A stretch of DNA of 64,000 bases from Deinococcus sp. JMULE3. Lineage in GTDB: Bacteria; Deinococcota; Deinococci; Deinococcales; Deinococcaceae. The stretch is taken from contig NZ_SGWE01000005.1 of NCBI RefSeq assembly GCF_013337115.1, positions 80,001 through 144,000 on the forward strand. Direction: 5' to 3'. The position numbers and the translations under genes are program-made. Shown in pieces: positions 1-6,801 of the stretch (positions are counted from its first letter, which is position 1; the number at the start of each line of letters is the position of its first letter). The notes beneath the pieces are model-generated. The model did no database searches, was not told where the DNA came from, and saw only the letters and a program-made list of their open reading frames with translations.

Positions 1-880
1 TGGTGCCGTAGTCATCCAGCGCCGTGACGACCTGCTCCGGATACGGCACGTCTGCGAACAGGTCGTGCACCTGCTCCTGCGTGCGGGTGATCAGGTGCCA
101 GTCCATGCAGGCCTCCATAAACCCGATGTCGGGGCAGTCCGGCACGAAGTTCGCGATCAGCATCTCCCCGCCTGGGCGGAGCATCCGCGCCATCCGGGAC
201 GTGAGGCGCCGCGCGGCCGAATCCGGCAGGTAGTCGAACAGCCCCGCCGCGTACACCACGTCCGCGTCGAACGTGAGGTCACCAGTGATCACGTCCCGGA
301 TGTTCCCGGTGACCACTTCGGTTTGCACGTCCGGGTAGCTGCGCCGCAGCTCATTGAGGCTCTCCCGGTCCTGATCGACCGCCACGAACGTGATCGGCGT
401 CCCCCGACGGACCGCACCCGATTGGCCCAGTTCCCGGCCGTGTCCGGCGGCGAGAGCCACGATGCGGGCATCCGGCCGTCTCGCTGCGGCCCGGTCGATC
501 AGGTCGGCGAGGCGCGCGCGTCGCTCCCGGACGGCATGCGCGGCGGGGCTGTTCGTCGTGTACGCATACAGGCGCCCGCCGGGCGAGGCCGGATGCGGGA
601 AGGTGAGGGTCAGGCCGTACATGTGATCGAGCATCACGGCGTCCCCGGCGTACCCGCGCGGTTTATGGAACGCCCGGTGCGTGAACGGGCAGGTGTGCAG
701 GTGCGCGAACACGGGATGACCCCGCAGCTCAGCGATGCGGTCGGGCCAGCCGAGCGGGTCAGCCAGACGCCAGGTGCGCAGAGCCGGCCAGAGTCGCTGG
801 GCGGCCTCCCAGTCCCTCTGCGACTCGAACAGCGCGAGCACTTCATCTGCGAGCTCAATGGTGGTACTCAGCGTCGTCAT
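1..880 (-). CDS. Class I SAM-dependent methyltransferase (3' end outside window)
   Basis: About 293 residues are visible and the C-terminus lies beyond the left edge. The fold is read from a motif I-like segment IVALAAGHGRELG near residue 134, an acidic strand end VAVDQD, the segment DVVYAAGLFDYL and the post-core LRPGGEML. Motif I lacks the usual E/DxGxGxG spacing. The ATG at 880 is chosen because AGGAGG sits just upstream, inside the 3' end of the flavodoxin gene, which it overlaps by 26 bases. That overlap makes it the last visible member of the minus-strand operon starting at 4782. The substrate is unknown; context suggests methylation of an acylated small molecule or of the operon's peptide. 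Confidence 0.8.
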   Translation of the reverse strand, partial: MTTLSTTIELADEVLALFESQRDWEAAQRLWPALRTWRLADPLGWPDRIAELRGHPVFAHLHTCPFTHRAFHKPRGYAGDAVMLDHMYGLTLTFPHPASPGGRLYAYTTNSPAAHAVRERRARLADLIDRAAARRPDARIVALAAGHGRELGQSGAVRRGTPITFVAVDQDRESLNELRRSYPDVQTEVVTGNIRDVITGDLTFDADVVYAAGLFDYLPDSAARRLTSRMARMLRPGGEMLIANFVPDCPDIGFMEACMDWHLITRTQEQVHDLFADVPYPEQVVTALDDYGT

Positions 881-1334
881 AAGGTCCTCCTGAACCCTCC
901 TGAAGAATCGCGTCCAGCCATGTGGACGCGTGCTGCTGCCACGCGGGGTTCTGGCGTGGATCAAGGACGCAGACGCGGTCGAGCAGCTGGGCGAGCGGCG
1001 TGCCGCACAGGTGACGGTGGAACGCGTTCACGGCACCGGCAAACGTGCGGGCGTGATAGCGCCGGTCACCCAGGACCAGCAGCCCCCCCTGGGCGGGATG
1101 AGCCGCACCGAACACCTGGATGAGCTGCGGGAGGTGGGCCGTCCAGACGTGATGCAACTCGCCCTGCCCGTACGTCGGGGAGGCGAAAATCACCACGTCA
1201 TGCCCCCCGCCGCACCGGGGCGGGTCGGGCGTGAGTTCCATCAGGTCGAGGGCGGCGTGTGGTGCCGCGAGGAGGCGGCACACCCGGCGGGTCTGGCCCC
1301 GCGCGGAACTGAAGAGCAGCAGGGCCCGCGACAT
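855..1334 (-). CDS. Flavodoxin-like protein
   Basis: A 159-residue protein with the flavodoxin layout. An N-terminal beta strand leads into a phosphate-binding loop, FSSARGQT, at residues 8-15, followed by the second FMN loop region ASPTYGQGE around residues 50-58. The length fits short-chain flavodoxins. Its ATG shares one base with the stop codon of the upstream gene (TGATG), so translation is probably coupled. The likely role is to pass electrons, plausibly to the di-iron enzyme two genes upstream, since such oxygenases need reduction to the diferrous state. That partnership is inferred from the operon. A short poly-acidic/His C-terminus ends inside the next methyltransferase gene. Confidence 0.75.
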   Translation of the reverse strand: MSRALLLFSSARGQTRRVCRLLAAPHAALDLMELTPDPPRCGGGHDVVIFASPTYGQGELHHVWTAHLPQLIQVFGAAHPAQGGLLVLGDRRYHARTFAGAVNAFHRHLCGTPLAQLLDRVCVLDPRQNPAWQQHASTWLDAILQEGSGGPYDDAEYHH

Positions 1335-1981
1335 CACCGCGCACCGACCAGCCGTCCGGCCGCAGTGAGGCGCGCCCGGTGTGGCGCGGCCCGCGCGACC
1401 GGAAGGTCGGCGAACACGTCGCCCCAACTACCGCGGATGTCGCAGGCGGGTGCGAGGGCGCGCACGTCGTGCGTGGCGCCAGTTCGCGGATGTGTGAACG
1501 ACCAGCCGGGCAACGCCGGGTACTGCAGGCGCGTGTAGAGGGGTGCGAGTGAGGCCCGGGCATTGATCAGATCAACCTCGGCGCCCTGATTCAACTGGTG
1601 GGCCCACCCGCACCGCATGGCGAGGATGACCAGGTGATTGCGGCCCGGTCCAGGTGGGCGGCCCAGGCGACTGGTGGACGCCAGAACCGGCCGGAACGCC
1701 TCAACGAGCTCTGGGGGGTAGGCCCCCTCACAGTCGAGGGAACCCTGATGGGCGCGCGTCACCCGGAACCACACCTGCAAGGTCCCGCCCTGCATGAGCG
1801 CGTAGTGGGTGGAGTGGCCGTCTATGGCGTCCGTGACCGGGCCGCAACTGACTGCCTGCCGACCGACCAGAACGGCGGTGAACAGAGGGTCACCCGGGCG
1901 GACCAGATGCACCTGCCAGTCGTCGCCCTGCGCCAGGAGGCCCTGGCCCAGCAGGGGCAGGTCACGCAGGTTCACCGGCAC
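1334..1981 (-). CDS. Putative N-acyltransferase, LuxI/FeeM-like GNAT fold
   Basis: A 215-residue protein without an obvious named family. Its pattern resembles LuxI/FeeM-type acyl-ACP N-acyltransferases. A strand GGTLQVWFRV is followed by an acidic region with TSRL around residue 104, matching the conserved (E/x)xSR segment. A helix rich in hydrophobic residues then leads to DLINARASLAPLYTRLQY near 140-155, where GNAT proteins carry their acyl-donor helix. A GTG start at 1981 is preceded by GGAGG and overlaps the upstream gene by 20 bases. If correct, the operon contains two acyltransferases. The alternative is a diverged non-catalytic GNAT. Confidence 0.5.
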   Translation of the reverse strand: MPVNLRDLPLLGQGLLAQGDDWQVHLVRPGDPLFTAVLVGRQAVSCGPVTDAIDGHSTHYALMQGGTLQVWFRVTRAHQGSLDCEGAYPPELVEAFRPVLASTSRLGRPPGPGRNHLVILAMRCGWAHQLNQGAEVDLINARASLAPLYTRLQYPALPGWSFTHPRTGATHDVRALAPACDIRGSWGDVFADLPVARAAPHRARLTAAGRLVGAR

Positions 1982-2729
1982 TCACCTCCGGCGTGCCCTG
2001 CAGCGCCCGCCGGTACGCCGCCTCCCAGGACGCGGCGGGGTACAGCTGCAGGTAGTACTCCGGGCCGTACAGCATTCCCTCCCGCGCGTCTGGGACAGCC
2101 TGCGCGATCTCCAGCAGGACGTTCCGGAGCAGCGCCGCATGCTCCAGGTCGGCAGTGGCGTGATGATCAATGAATTCCAGACCGCGTCCGGGAACACCCT
2201 GCCCCCGGAAGTGATCCTTCACGAAAGCGGTCAGGATCGGGGTGCTGCACTCCACGACGTACAGGCTCCCGAGCCACGCCGGCCAGTCACGCGTATGCAC
2301 CATCATGCGGCGCAGCGCAGCGATGCCGAACGCAGCCGGGGTCATCCGTCGGCCACGCGCAGTCGCCTCGTGCCCGCCCAGGCCGACGTAGTCGCGCACC
2401 GCCATCTCCCCGTGATCGAACTCCTCCGCCTGGTGATGCAGGAGGTCTTCGATCAGGCGCACGTCGAGACTTCGGGGCATCTGACCGATCAGGGCGATGG
2501 ACGCCTCGATGATGTGCTCCTGATACAGCGCGATGTCCAGGTACACCTCCTGCAGCACCCTGCGCAGGACAGGCTGGGACAGGTGGCCACTCATCACCTC
2601 CTGAAAGAAGGGCCGGGCCTGCAGGTCGCGGACAAGCTGCTCGACCCGCGCGTCAAGGCGCACCATGACGTCCTCAGCGGTAAGTGTGGCGGGATCGACA
2701 CCGAGGTCGGTCAGGGCTCGTTCGTTCAT
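1962..2729 (-). CDS. Haem-oxygenase-fold di-iron enzyme (HDO/Haem_oxygenas_2-like)
   Basis: A 255-residue all-helical protein of the haem-oxygenase-like di-iron oxidase/oxygenase type (relatives include UndA, CADD and the SznF central domain). Likely metal ligands lie in YQEHIIEAS, HHQAEEFDHGE, YVVECSTP and the C-terminal signature FIDHHATADLEH around residues 192-203. These enzymes use O2 for N-oxygenation, desaturation or C-C cleavage of amino or fatty acids. The ATG overlaps the preceding stop as ATGA. Adjacent acyltransferase genes suggest an acyl or N-acyl amino acid substrate; this is inference. TenA or PqqC homology is an alternative, but the HxxxDxxH signature favours the oxidase group. 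Confidence 0.8.
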   Translation of the reverse strand: MNERALTDLGVDPATLTAEDVMVRLDARVEQLVRDLQARPFFQEVMSGHLSQPVLRRVLQEVYLDIALYQEHIIEASIALIGQMPRSLDVRLIEDLLHHQAEEFDHGEMAVRDYVGLGGHEATARGRRMTPAAFGIAALRRMMVHTRDWPAWLGSLYVVECSTPILTAFVKDHFRGQGVPGRGLEFIDHHATADLEHAALLRNVLLEIAQAVPDAREGMLYGPEYYLQLYPAASWEAAYRRALQGTPEVSAGEPA

Positions 2730-3298
2730 GGGGTGTCTCCTGTGCGCGACCAGAGGTTCGGGATGAACATGCCGGTGCGCTGCCGGTACGAGGTGTACGC
2801 GCCGCTCAGGGCGCTACGGGCGAACTTGAGTTCTTCCTGCCGGGCGGCGCGGACATACAGGGTGCCCATGATCAGCACTGTCGTCAGCAGCGCCAGGTGT
2901 CCGGTGGCCAGAACACCAGCCAGCCAGCCCAGCACGTAGGCCGTATAGAACGGATGCCGGATCCACCGGTACGGGCCACGCGTTTCAAGGTGAGCGGGTT
3001 CGTCGTCGGCGAACGCGAGCGTGAGCCGCCGTTGCCAGATGGTTCGCGCGGCCCACGCGAACAATGCCAGGGCGCCCACGTACAGGACGAAGCCTGCCCC
3101 GGCTCGCAGATCGTTCGCCTGACGGGCCAGGAGGAGGGTCAGGAACTGCGCGGCCATGCTGAGTGCACCCAGGACACGGATGAGGGTCAGACCAGGCGGC
3201 GCCTGGTCAGTGGTACGGAACAGGCCGCCCTGCATCGCCCACGTAAACGCGCCGAAGCAGGCGACGAACGCCAGAAGGTTCAATGTGCCCCACGTCAT
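2726..3298 (-). CDS. Integral membrane methyltransferase, ICMT/PEMT-like
   Basis: A 190-residue membrane protein with about five hydrophobic segments. Its C-terminal signature is GPYRWIRHPFYTAY near residues 125-138, followed by a charged R-x-EE-like stretch in LYVRAARQEELKF. This is the SAM-binding arrangement of isoprenylcysteine carboxyl methyltransferase, phospholipid N-methyltransferase and NnrU relatives. In bacteria such proteins methylate lipid-like or membrane-bound substrates. The ATG overlaps the upstream stop (ATGA), so it is coupled to the operon. In context it may methylate a lipidated intermediate such as a carboxylate made by the acyltransferase genes; that is inference. Confidence 0.75.
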   Translation of the reverse strand: MTWGTLNLLAFVACFGAFTWAMQGGLFRTTDQAPPGLTLIRVLGALSMAAQFLTLLLARQANDLRAGAGFVLYVGALALFAWAARTIWQRRLTLAFADDEPAHLETRGPYRWIRHPFYTAYVLGWLAGVLATGHLALLTTVLIMGTLYVRAARQEELKFARSALSGAYTSYRQRTGMFIPNLWSRTGDTP

Positions 3299-4056
3299 GG
3301 CCTACCCGCCCCGCCAGGTCGAGAGGCGATCAGGAAATCGCTGTCCCCGCGGTACGCGAGGCGCTGCTCGTGCACGGTGAGGCCCGCCGCTTCCACCGCC
3401 GCACGGAGTTCCGCCGGGTTGTGCAGCCAGTAGCGACCGGCCCGCTGCGCGGCGCGAATGGCGTGGTTCTGTGCGCGGACCTGCCCCGTTGAGCGCAGCA
3501 ACCGCACCGTGGCGCGCACACCCTGACGCGTCACGCTCGTTCGGGCCAGGTACGCCGCCCAACGCGTGACGTCCAGAGGCCGACCGATGTCGCACAGGAT
3601 CAGCAAGCCGCCTGGCTCGAGCGCATGCGCGCAGCGGCGCAGCGTGCCCAGGGGGTCGGGCAGGGTGTACAGGCTATGCATCAGCGTAATCAGATGCGGG
3701 CGGATGGCCGTCAGATCGACATCGTCTGCCGGAGCCAGGAGGGCCGTCACGGCCCGGCCCCTCAGTTTGCGGACGGCGGCACGCTGCATCGCCGCGGAGG
3801 GATCCAGCAGGGACCAGTGCAGGTCCGGGCGGACGTGTGAGAGGACCGCCGCGAGGTTCCCCGTGCCGGAGCCGATATCCAGAGCGACCGCGCCGCGAGG
3901 GGGCGGGTACTGCTTCAACGCCGACGCGAAGAGGGACAGGACATCCAGGTACGCCGGGTTCTGCAGCAGCAGATGATCGTACTCCCGCGCGTAGGCGTCC
4001 CAGTCCACAGGCACTTCAGAGGCCCGGACGCGCGTACTGGTGGTCAGGGTAAACAC
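3295..4056 (-). CDS. Class I SAM-dependent methyltransferase
   Basis: A 253-residue Rossmann methyltransferase. Motif I is ALDIGSGTGNLAAVL around residues 59-73. The acidic residue of motif II is in WSLLDPS, and motif IV/post-core is LEPGGLLILCDIG. The N-terminal segment DWDAYAREYDHLL resembles UbiE/Methyltransf_25-type proteins. The start is a GTG at 4056 with GGGGAGG upstream, and it overlaps the preceding gene by 41 bases. It is one of three methyltransferases in the operon, so the product is probably heavily methylated or each enzyme acts on a different atom. Substrate unknown. Confidence 0.8.
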   Translation of the reverse strand: MFTLTTSTRVRASEVPVDWDAYAREYDHLLLQNPAYLDVLSLFASALKQYPPPRGAVALDIGSGTGNLAAVLSHVRPDLHWSLLDPSAAMQRAAVRKLRGRAVTALLAPADDVDLTAIRPHLITLMHSLYTLPDPLGTLRRCAHALEPGGLLILCDIGRPLDVTRWAAYLARTSVTRQGVRATVRLLRSTGQVRAQNHAIRAAQRAGRYWLHNPAELRAAVEAAGLTVHEQRLAYRGDSDFLIASRPGGAGRP

Positions 4057-4684
4057 GGCTCACCTCCCCGAACAGCCGTTCGGCCTCAACCTGTGCGGGG
4101 CGCAGGTGGGGCCGCTCGAGGAAGATCCGTTCGAGGTCACGGCGGCAGTCGCCCACCATCAGCACCATCGGGGTCCGGAGGCCGGGAAAGATCCTGGCCT
4201 CACTGACCACCTCGAGATGCATGAGACGGCGGTACAGTGCCACGTGTTCGGCGCGGACGCCCGCCACGAAGAAGTCGGCCTTCACGGCCGCACACCGGAG
4301 CAGATGAGCCCGGAACAGCGCCCACACCGCACCACCGCCCAGATGCGCCTGCACCGGATCGGCGACGAACCGGTTGGCCTCCACGACCACGGCGTCGGCA
4401 GGAATCGTCCGCATGACGTCGTGGAACGCCACTGAGCTGGTCAGGCCGCCAAGATCACCTCGCGCGCAGAGGGTGCGGGTGGACGCCACGGGCACCTCGC
4501 CCAGATGAGCAAGGACCGTCATGGCCTGAGGCTGCTCGTCGAAGGCGTCCGTGAAACGCGCGTCGGCCTTCTCGGGAATGGCCTGAACCGATCGGTACGC
4601 GCGGTACCGCATCCGGGCGACGATATCCCACTCGCCGGACGTCCGGACCCTCGACAGGGAAAACTGGTGACCGGGCAGACTCAT
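4016..4684 (-). CDS. N-acyltransferase, LuxI/FeeM-like (N-acyl amino acid synthase family)
   Basis: A 222-residue protein. The N-terminal pattern RYRAYRSVQAIPE followed by RFTDAFD matches the conserved RxxxY...FDxxD region of autoinducer synthases and FeeM-type N-acyl amino acid synthases. A strand plus TRTLCA and VVVEANRFVADP follow, then a GNAT core and FFVAGVRAEHVALYRRL. These enzymes move a fatty acyl chain from acyl-ACP to an amine. The ATG at 4684 overlaps the stop of the small upstream ORF (ATGA), so it was preferred over an in-frame ATG ten codons earlier. No LuxR-type regulator lies nearby, so a metabolite rather than a classic homoserine lactone signal is favoured. Confidence 0.7.
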   Translation of the reverse strand: MSLPGHQFSLSRVRTSGEWDIVARMRYRAYRSVQAIPEKADARFTDAFDEQPQAMTVLAHLGEVPVASTRTLCARGDLGGLTSSVAFHDVMRTIPADAVVVEANRFVADPVQAHLGGGAVWALFRAHLLRCAAVKADFFVAGVRAEHVALYRRLMHLEVVSEARIFPGLRTPMVLMVGDCRRDLERIFLERPHLRPAQVEAERLFGEVSRVYPDHQYARPGL

Positions 4685-4782
4685 AGCGGCTCCGACCAGT
4701 CCCGGAACATCCAACGGAACCAGAACAGGGCCAGGAAGGCCCTCTGATCCAGGACCGGCGTGACGAAGAGCAGCTCATTCAT
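4681..4782 (-). CDS. 33-residue hydrophobic peptide at head of biosynthetic operon
   Basis: A short ORF with GGAGG seven bases before its ATG and its stop overlapping the next gene's start as ATGA. It reads MNELLFVTPVLDQRAF, then an aromatic-hydrophobic stretch LALFWFRWMF, ending RDWSEPL. No known family is recognised. It could be a ribosomal precursor peptide, a membrane microprotein, or a leader that couples translation of the acyltransferase. The same frame is open upstream to an ATG at 4971, but no ribosome site precedes that start and the upstream residues look non-coding. The strong Shine-Dalgarno and exact overlap are the main evidence that it is translated. Confidence 0.55.
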   Translation of the reverse strand: MNELLFVTPVLDQRAFLALFWFRWMFRDWSEPL

Positions 4783-4811
4783 GGGTTCCTCCAGGGGAGG
4801 GTCGCGACCCG

Positions 4812-4851
4812 TGAATACCTTCTCAACGGCGCCGTGACCGCACCGTGACCG
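4812..4851 (-). promoter_or_regulatory. Putative operon promoter with 11-bp-phased direct repeats
   Basis: On the minus strand CGGTCACGG occurs twice (4843-4851 and 4832-4840), with starts exactly 11 bases apart, followed by a possible -10 box TATTCA at 4812-4817. No good -35 box is present, consistent with an activator site. Direct repeats with 11-bp phasing are the arrangement bound by SARP/OmpR-type winged-helix activators. The identity of the regulator is unknown. Confidence 0.4.
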
Positions 4852-4862
4852 ACGAGCAGGCT

Positions 4863-4893
4863 CCCCAACACGGCTGCGCGTGCGGTGTTGGGG
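4863..4893. repeat. Inverted repeat CCCCAACAC / GTGTTGGGG
   Basis: A perfect 9-bp inverted repeat (4863-4871 and 4885-4893) with a 13-base centre. It lies upstream of the putative operon promoter. It could be an operator or an RNA hairpin; no T-tract follows on either strand, so a terminator is unlikely. Confidence 0.5.
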
Positions 4894-4917
4894 GTTGCAC
4901 GAATGCGGAGAACTCCA

Positions 4918-4934
4918 CCTCCTGAAAAAGGAGG
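4918..4934. repeat. Short hairpin CCTCCT-GAAAA-AGGAGG
   Basis: A perfect 6-bp stem with a 5-base loop. Because it contains AGGAGG on both strands it could pair a ribosome-binding site in a transcript, but no supported start codon follows it. Function unknown. Confidence 0.4.
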
Positions 4935-5118
4935 AGCCATCATCCGGGCAGCGCCCTTGCAAAGGGGACATCAGCCTGCATTGAGTTCCTCAGGCAGGCC
5001 AGACCCCCGCGCGGCGCGTCACGGGTACGGTCGGGAAACCGGGCGACGTGCTGCACGCCTGCAGTCAACTGTTCTCACTGGTCACAGCCGAAACGGCCGC
5101 CGCGCGCACCATCCGGAT

Positions 5119-5562
5119 TCAGTCGGGCTCGTTCACGATGATGGTCACGTACCCCCTGGCCCCCTTTGCCTGCGCCTGGGCCAGCGGCCTGGTGCTGGGG
5201 AACACCTGCCATGATCCGTTGGGTCGCTCGAAGGCCACCACGATCCCCTGCGGGTTCTGCCCATACCGCAGGCTGGCGTTGAGGACGCCGTAGTCGTCAC
5301 GCCAGCCGGTCGTGTTGCGCAAACGTTCCAGTTCACCGACCTGCTCGGCGAACTCCTGGGCGGACGTGGTCGAGGTGTAGCACCGCACTTCAGGTCGGCG
5401 GCGTTGGTCCTCCTCGACGCACGCGATAGGCGTCAGGGACAGGCTCTTGGTAGCCAGGTCTTGCATGTGTTCGACGAGTTGCGCTGTCGTCATACGGGGC
5501 GCCTTCGGAGAGCAGCCTGCCACGAGGAGAACAGCCAGCGCCACGGCCGGTAACCTGTCCAT
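5119..5562 (-). CDS. Small lipoprotein of unknown function
   Basis: A 147-residue protein with a clear lipoprotein signal: a hydrophobic segment AVALAVLLVAGC ends in the lipobox VAGC, and the cysteine is near residue 17. The mature part is hydrophilic, contains two cysteines, and ends in a beta-rich segment GARGYVTIIVNEPD. No domain is recognised. It begins six bases after the stop of the secreted-protein gene at 5569, so the two are probably co-transcribed. It is likely anchored to the outside of the cytoplasmic membrane. Confidence 0.7.
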   Translation of the reverse strand: MDRLPAVALAVLLVAGCSPKAPRMTTAQLVEHMQDLATKSLSLTPIACVEEDQRRRPEVRCYTSTTSAQEFAEQVGELERLRNTTGWRDDYGVLNASLRYGQNPQGIVVAFERPNGSWQVFPSTRPLAQAQAKGARGYVTIIVNEPD

Positions 5563-5568
5563 GCCGCT

Positions 5569-6576
5569 TCAGTTGGCGGGGCGGACGGGGAGGGGCTCGT
5601 ACACACGCTTGCTGGTGCCGTTATTGAAGTACACCGTGGCGGTCACGTTGATGCTGGTGTACACCCGCTCGGGCCGCGCGCGGACGTTCAGGGGCAGCGT
5701 GAAGATCAGCTGCGTGCCGCTCTGCCGGTACCGTGCGCCGCTCGTGCCGGTCGCTGGCCAGCGGTCGACGCTGTCGAGCATGAGTTTCCCGGTGCGGCCC
5801 GCCTCGCGGTACTCCAGTTCGTACCGGAACTCCGCCCGGACGGGCTGCGCGCCGTTGGGAACAGTGTCGATCACGAGGTCGCACAGGTGCGCGCGGCCCG
5901 CGATCAGTCCCGCGCGGACCGCGCCGCTCGTGGCGTCCGTGCAGGTCGTGAAGTACCAGCGGGTGAACTTCGGTGCGGCCGCGCCAGGTGCGGGCGTGAT
6001 CGTTACGGGCGCTGGCCCGGCGCTGCCCGCCCGCACGGTCCCGCACGCGCCGATGGTCGCCCAGGCGGTCCCGACGCCCGTGGCGGGGAAGGTGTACGTG
6101 AGGGCCTGTCCGCCGCTGGCGCGGTTGATGCGGACCACGAGGCGCTTCCCGGCCGCGAGGCCCGCGACGATCTGCCGGGTGGGTCCGGTGGTGAAGCCGA
6201 TGGCGGCGCTGTCCGTGTCGTCACTGGCGTTCGAGACGATGCTGACGTCCTGATCGCGTAGCACGACCGGCGCATCGCTGCCCAGGCGGATGGTCACGAC
6301 CGGCTTCGTGGCGTACTCGAGTTCCGTGTCGGCCAGCAGGGCGTGCTTGGCACTCAGGTACGACCAGAGTTCCGCCTGGTCACGGTTCGAGCAGCGGATG
6401 GTGTATGACGTCTGGTCGGTCTGGTCGTTCACTTCAGGAATGAGGATGAAGCTGGTGTTCACGTCGGTGATCGGGTCGGTGCGGGCGGAGTAGTACGTGT
6501 TCGTGCCGGGCACCCGGTCGATCGCGTGGGCAGCCGTGAAGCTCAGGGCGAGCAGGGCAGTCAGGAGGCGGCGCAT
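5569..6576 (-). CDS. Secreted protein of unknown function
   Basis: A 335-residue protein with a Sec signal peptide: MRRLL, a hydrophobic core, then AHA-like cleavage near residue 19. The mature part is beta-rich with repeated Thr/Val strands and a few cysteines (SNRDQ region, IGACGT, FTTCTD, HLCDL) that could form disulfides. No catalytic motif or known family is recognised. It is followed six bases later by a lipoprotein gene, so the pair may act together at the cell envelope. It diverges from the large helicase gene at 6802. Confidence 0.7.
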   Translation of the reverse strand: MRRLLTALLALSFTAAHAIDRVPGTNTYYSARTDPITDVNTSFILIPEVNDQTDQTSYTIRCSNRDQAELWSYLSAKHALLADTELEYATKPVVTIRLGSDAPVVLRDQDVSIVSNASDDTDSAAIGFTTGPTRQIVAGLAAGKRLVVRINRASGGQALTYTFPATGVGTAWATIGACGTVRAGSAGPAPVTITPAPGAAAPKFTRWYFTTCTDATSGAVRAGLIAGRAHLCDLVIDTVPNGAQPVRAEFRYELEYREAGRTGKLMLDSVDRWPATGTSGARYRQSGTQLIFTLPLNVRARPERVYTSINVTATVYFNNGTSKRVYEPLPVRPAN

Positions 6577-6801
6577 ACGTCTCTGATACGGGACGGCACG
6601 GGGCGACTCAAGCGAAGGTGACCGGAGGGGGACTTGAGCGTCGCTTCATGGGGCGTCCGGTCGTGACGCCGCCCGGTGGGGGTGCGGCGTTTTCGTGCGC
6701 CTGGACACGCGCACCGTGCGACACTCTGAGCCACCGCAGCGCACCCACGCCGCTGCCACCTCCAGTTTCACACCACGCTTCACGCCTGCCCGAGGGATCA
6801 C

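Larger units (their letters stand above)
4783..5118. other. Intergenic control region of the biosynthetic operon
   Basis: This 336-base stretch holds no convincing gene. It contains a 9-bp direct repeat spaced by 11 bases, a 9-bp inverted repeat and a CCTCCT/AGGAGG hairpin, listed separately. It is probably the promoter region of the 33-residue peptide operon on the minus strand and the transcript end of the lipoprotein gene at 5119. Confidence 0.5.

Noticed and set aside
65..1123. A 352-residue plus-strand frame
   Set aside because: The minus strand encodes a methyltransferase and flavodoxin with clear motifs and ribosome sites.
4016..4684. A complete LuxI/LuxR quorum-sensing pair
   Set aside because: No LuxR-type receptor with an autoinducer domain is present near the acyltransferase.
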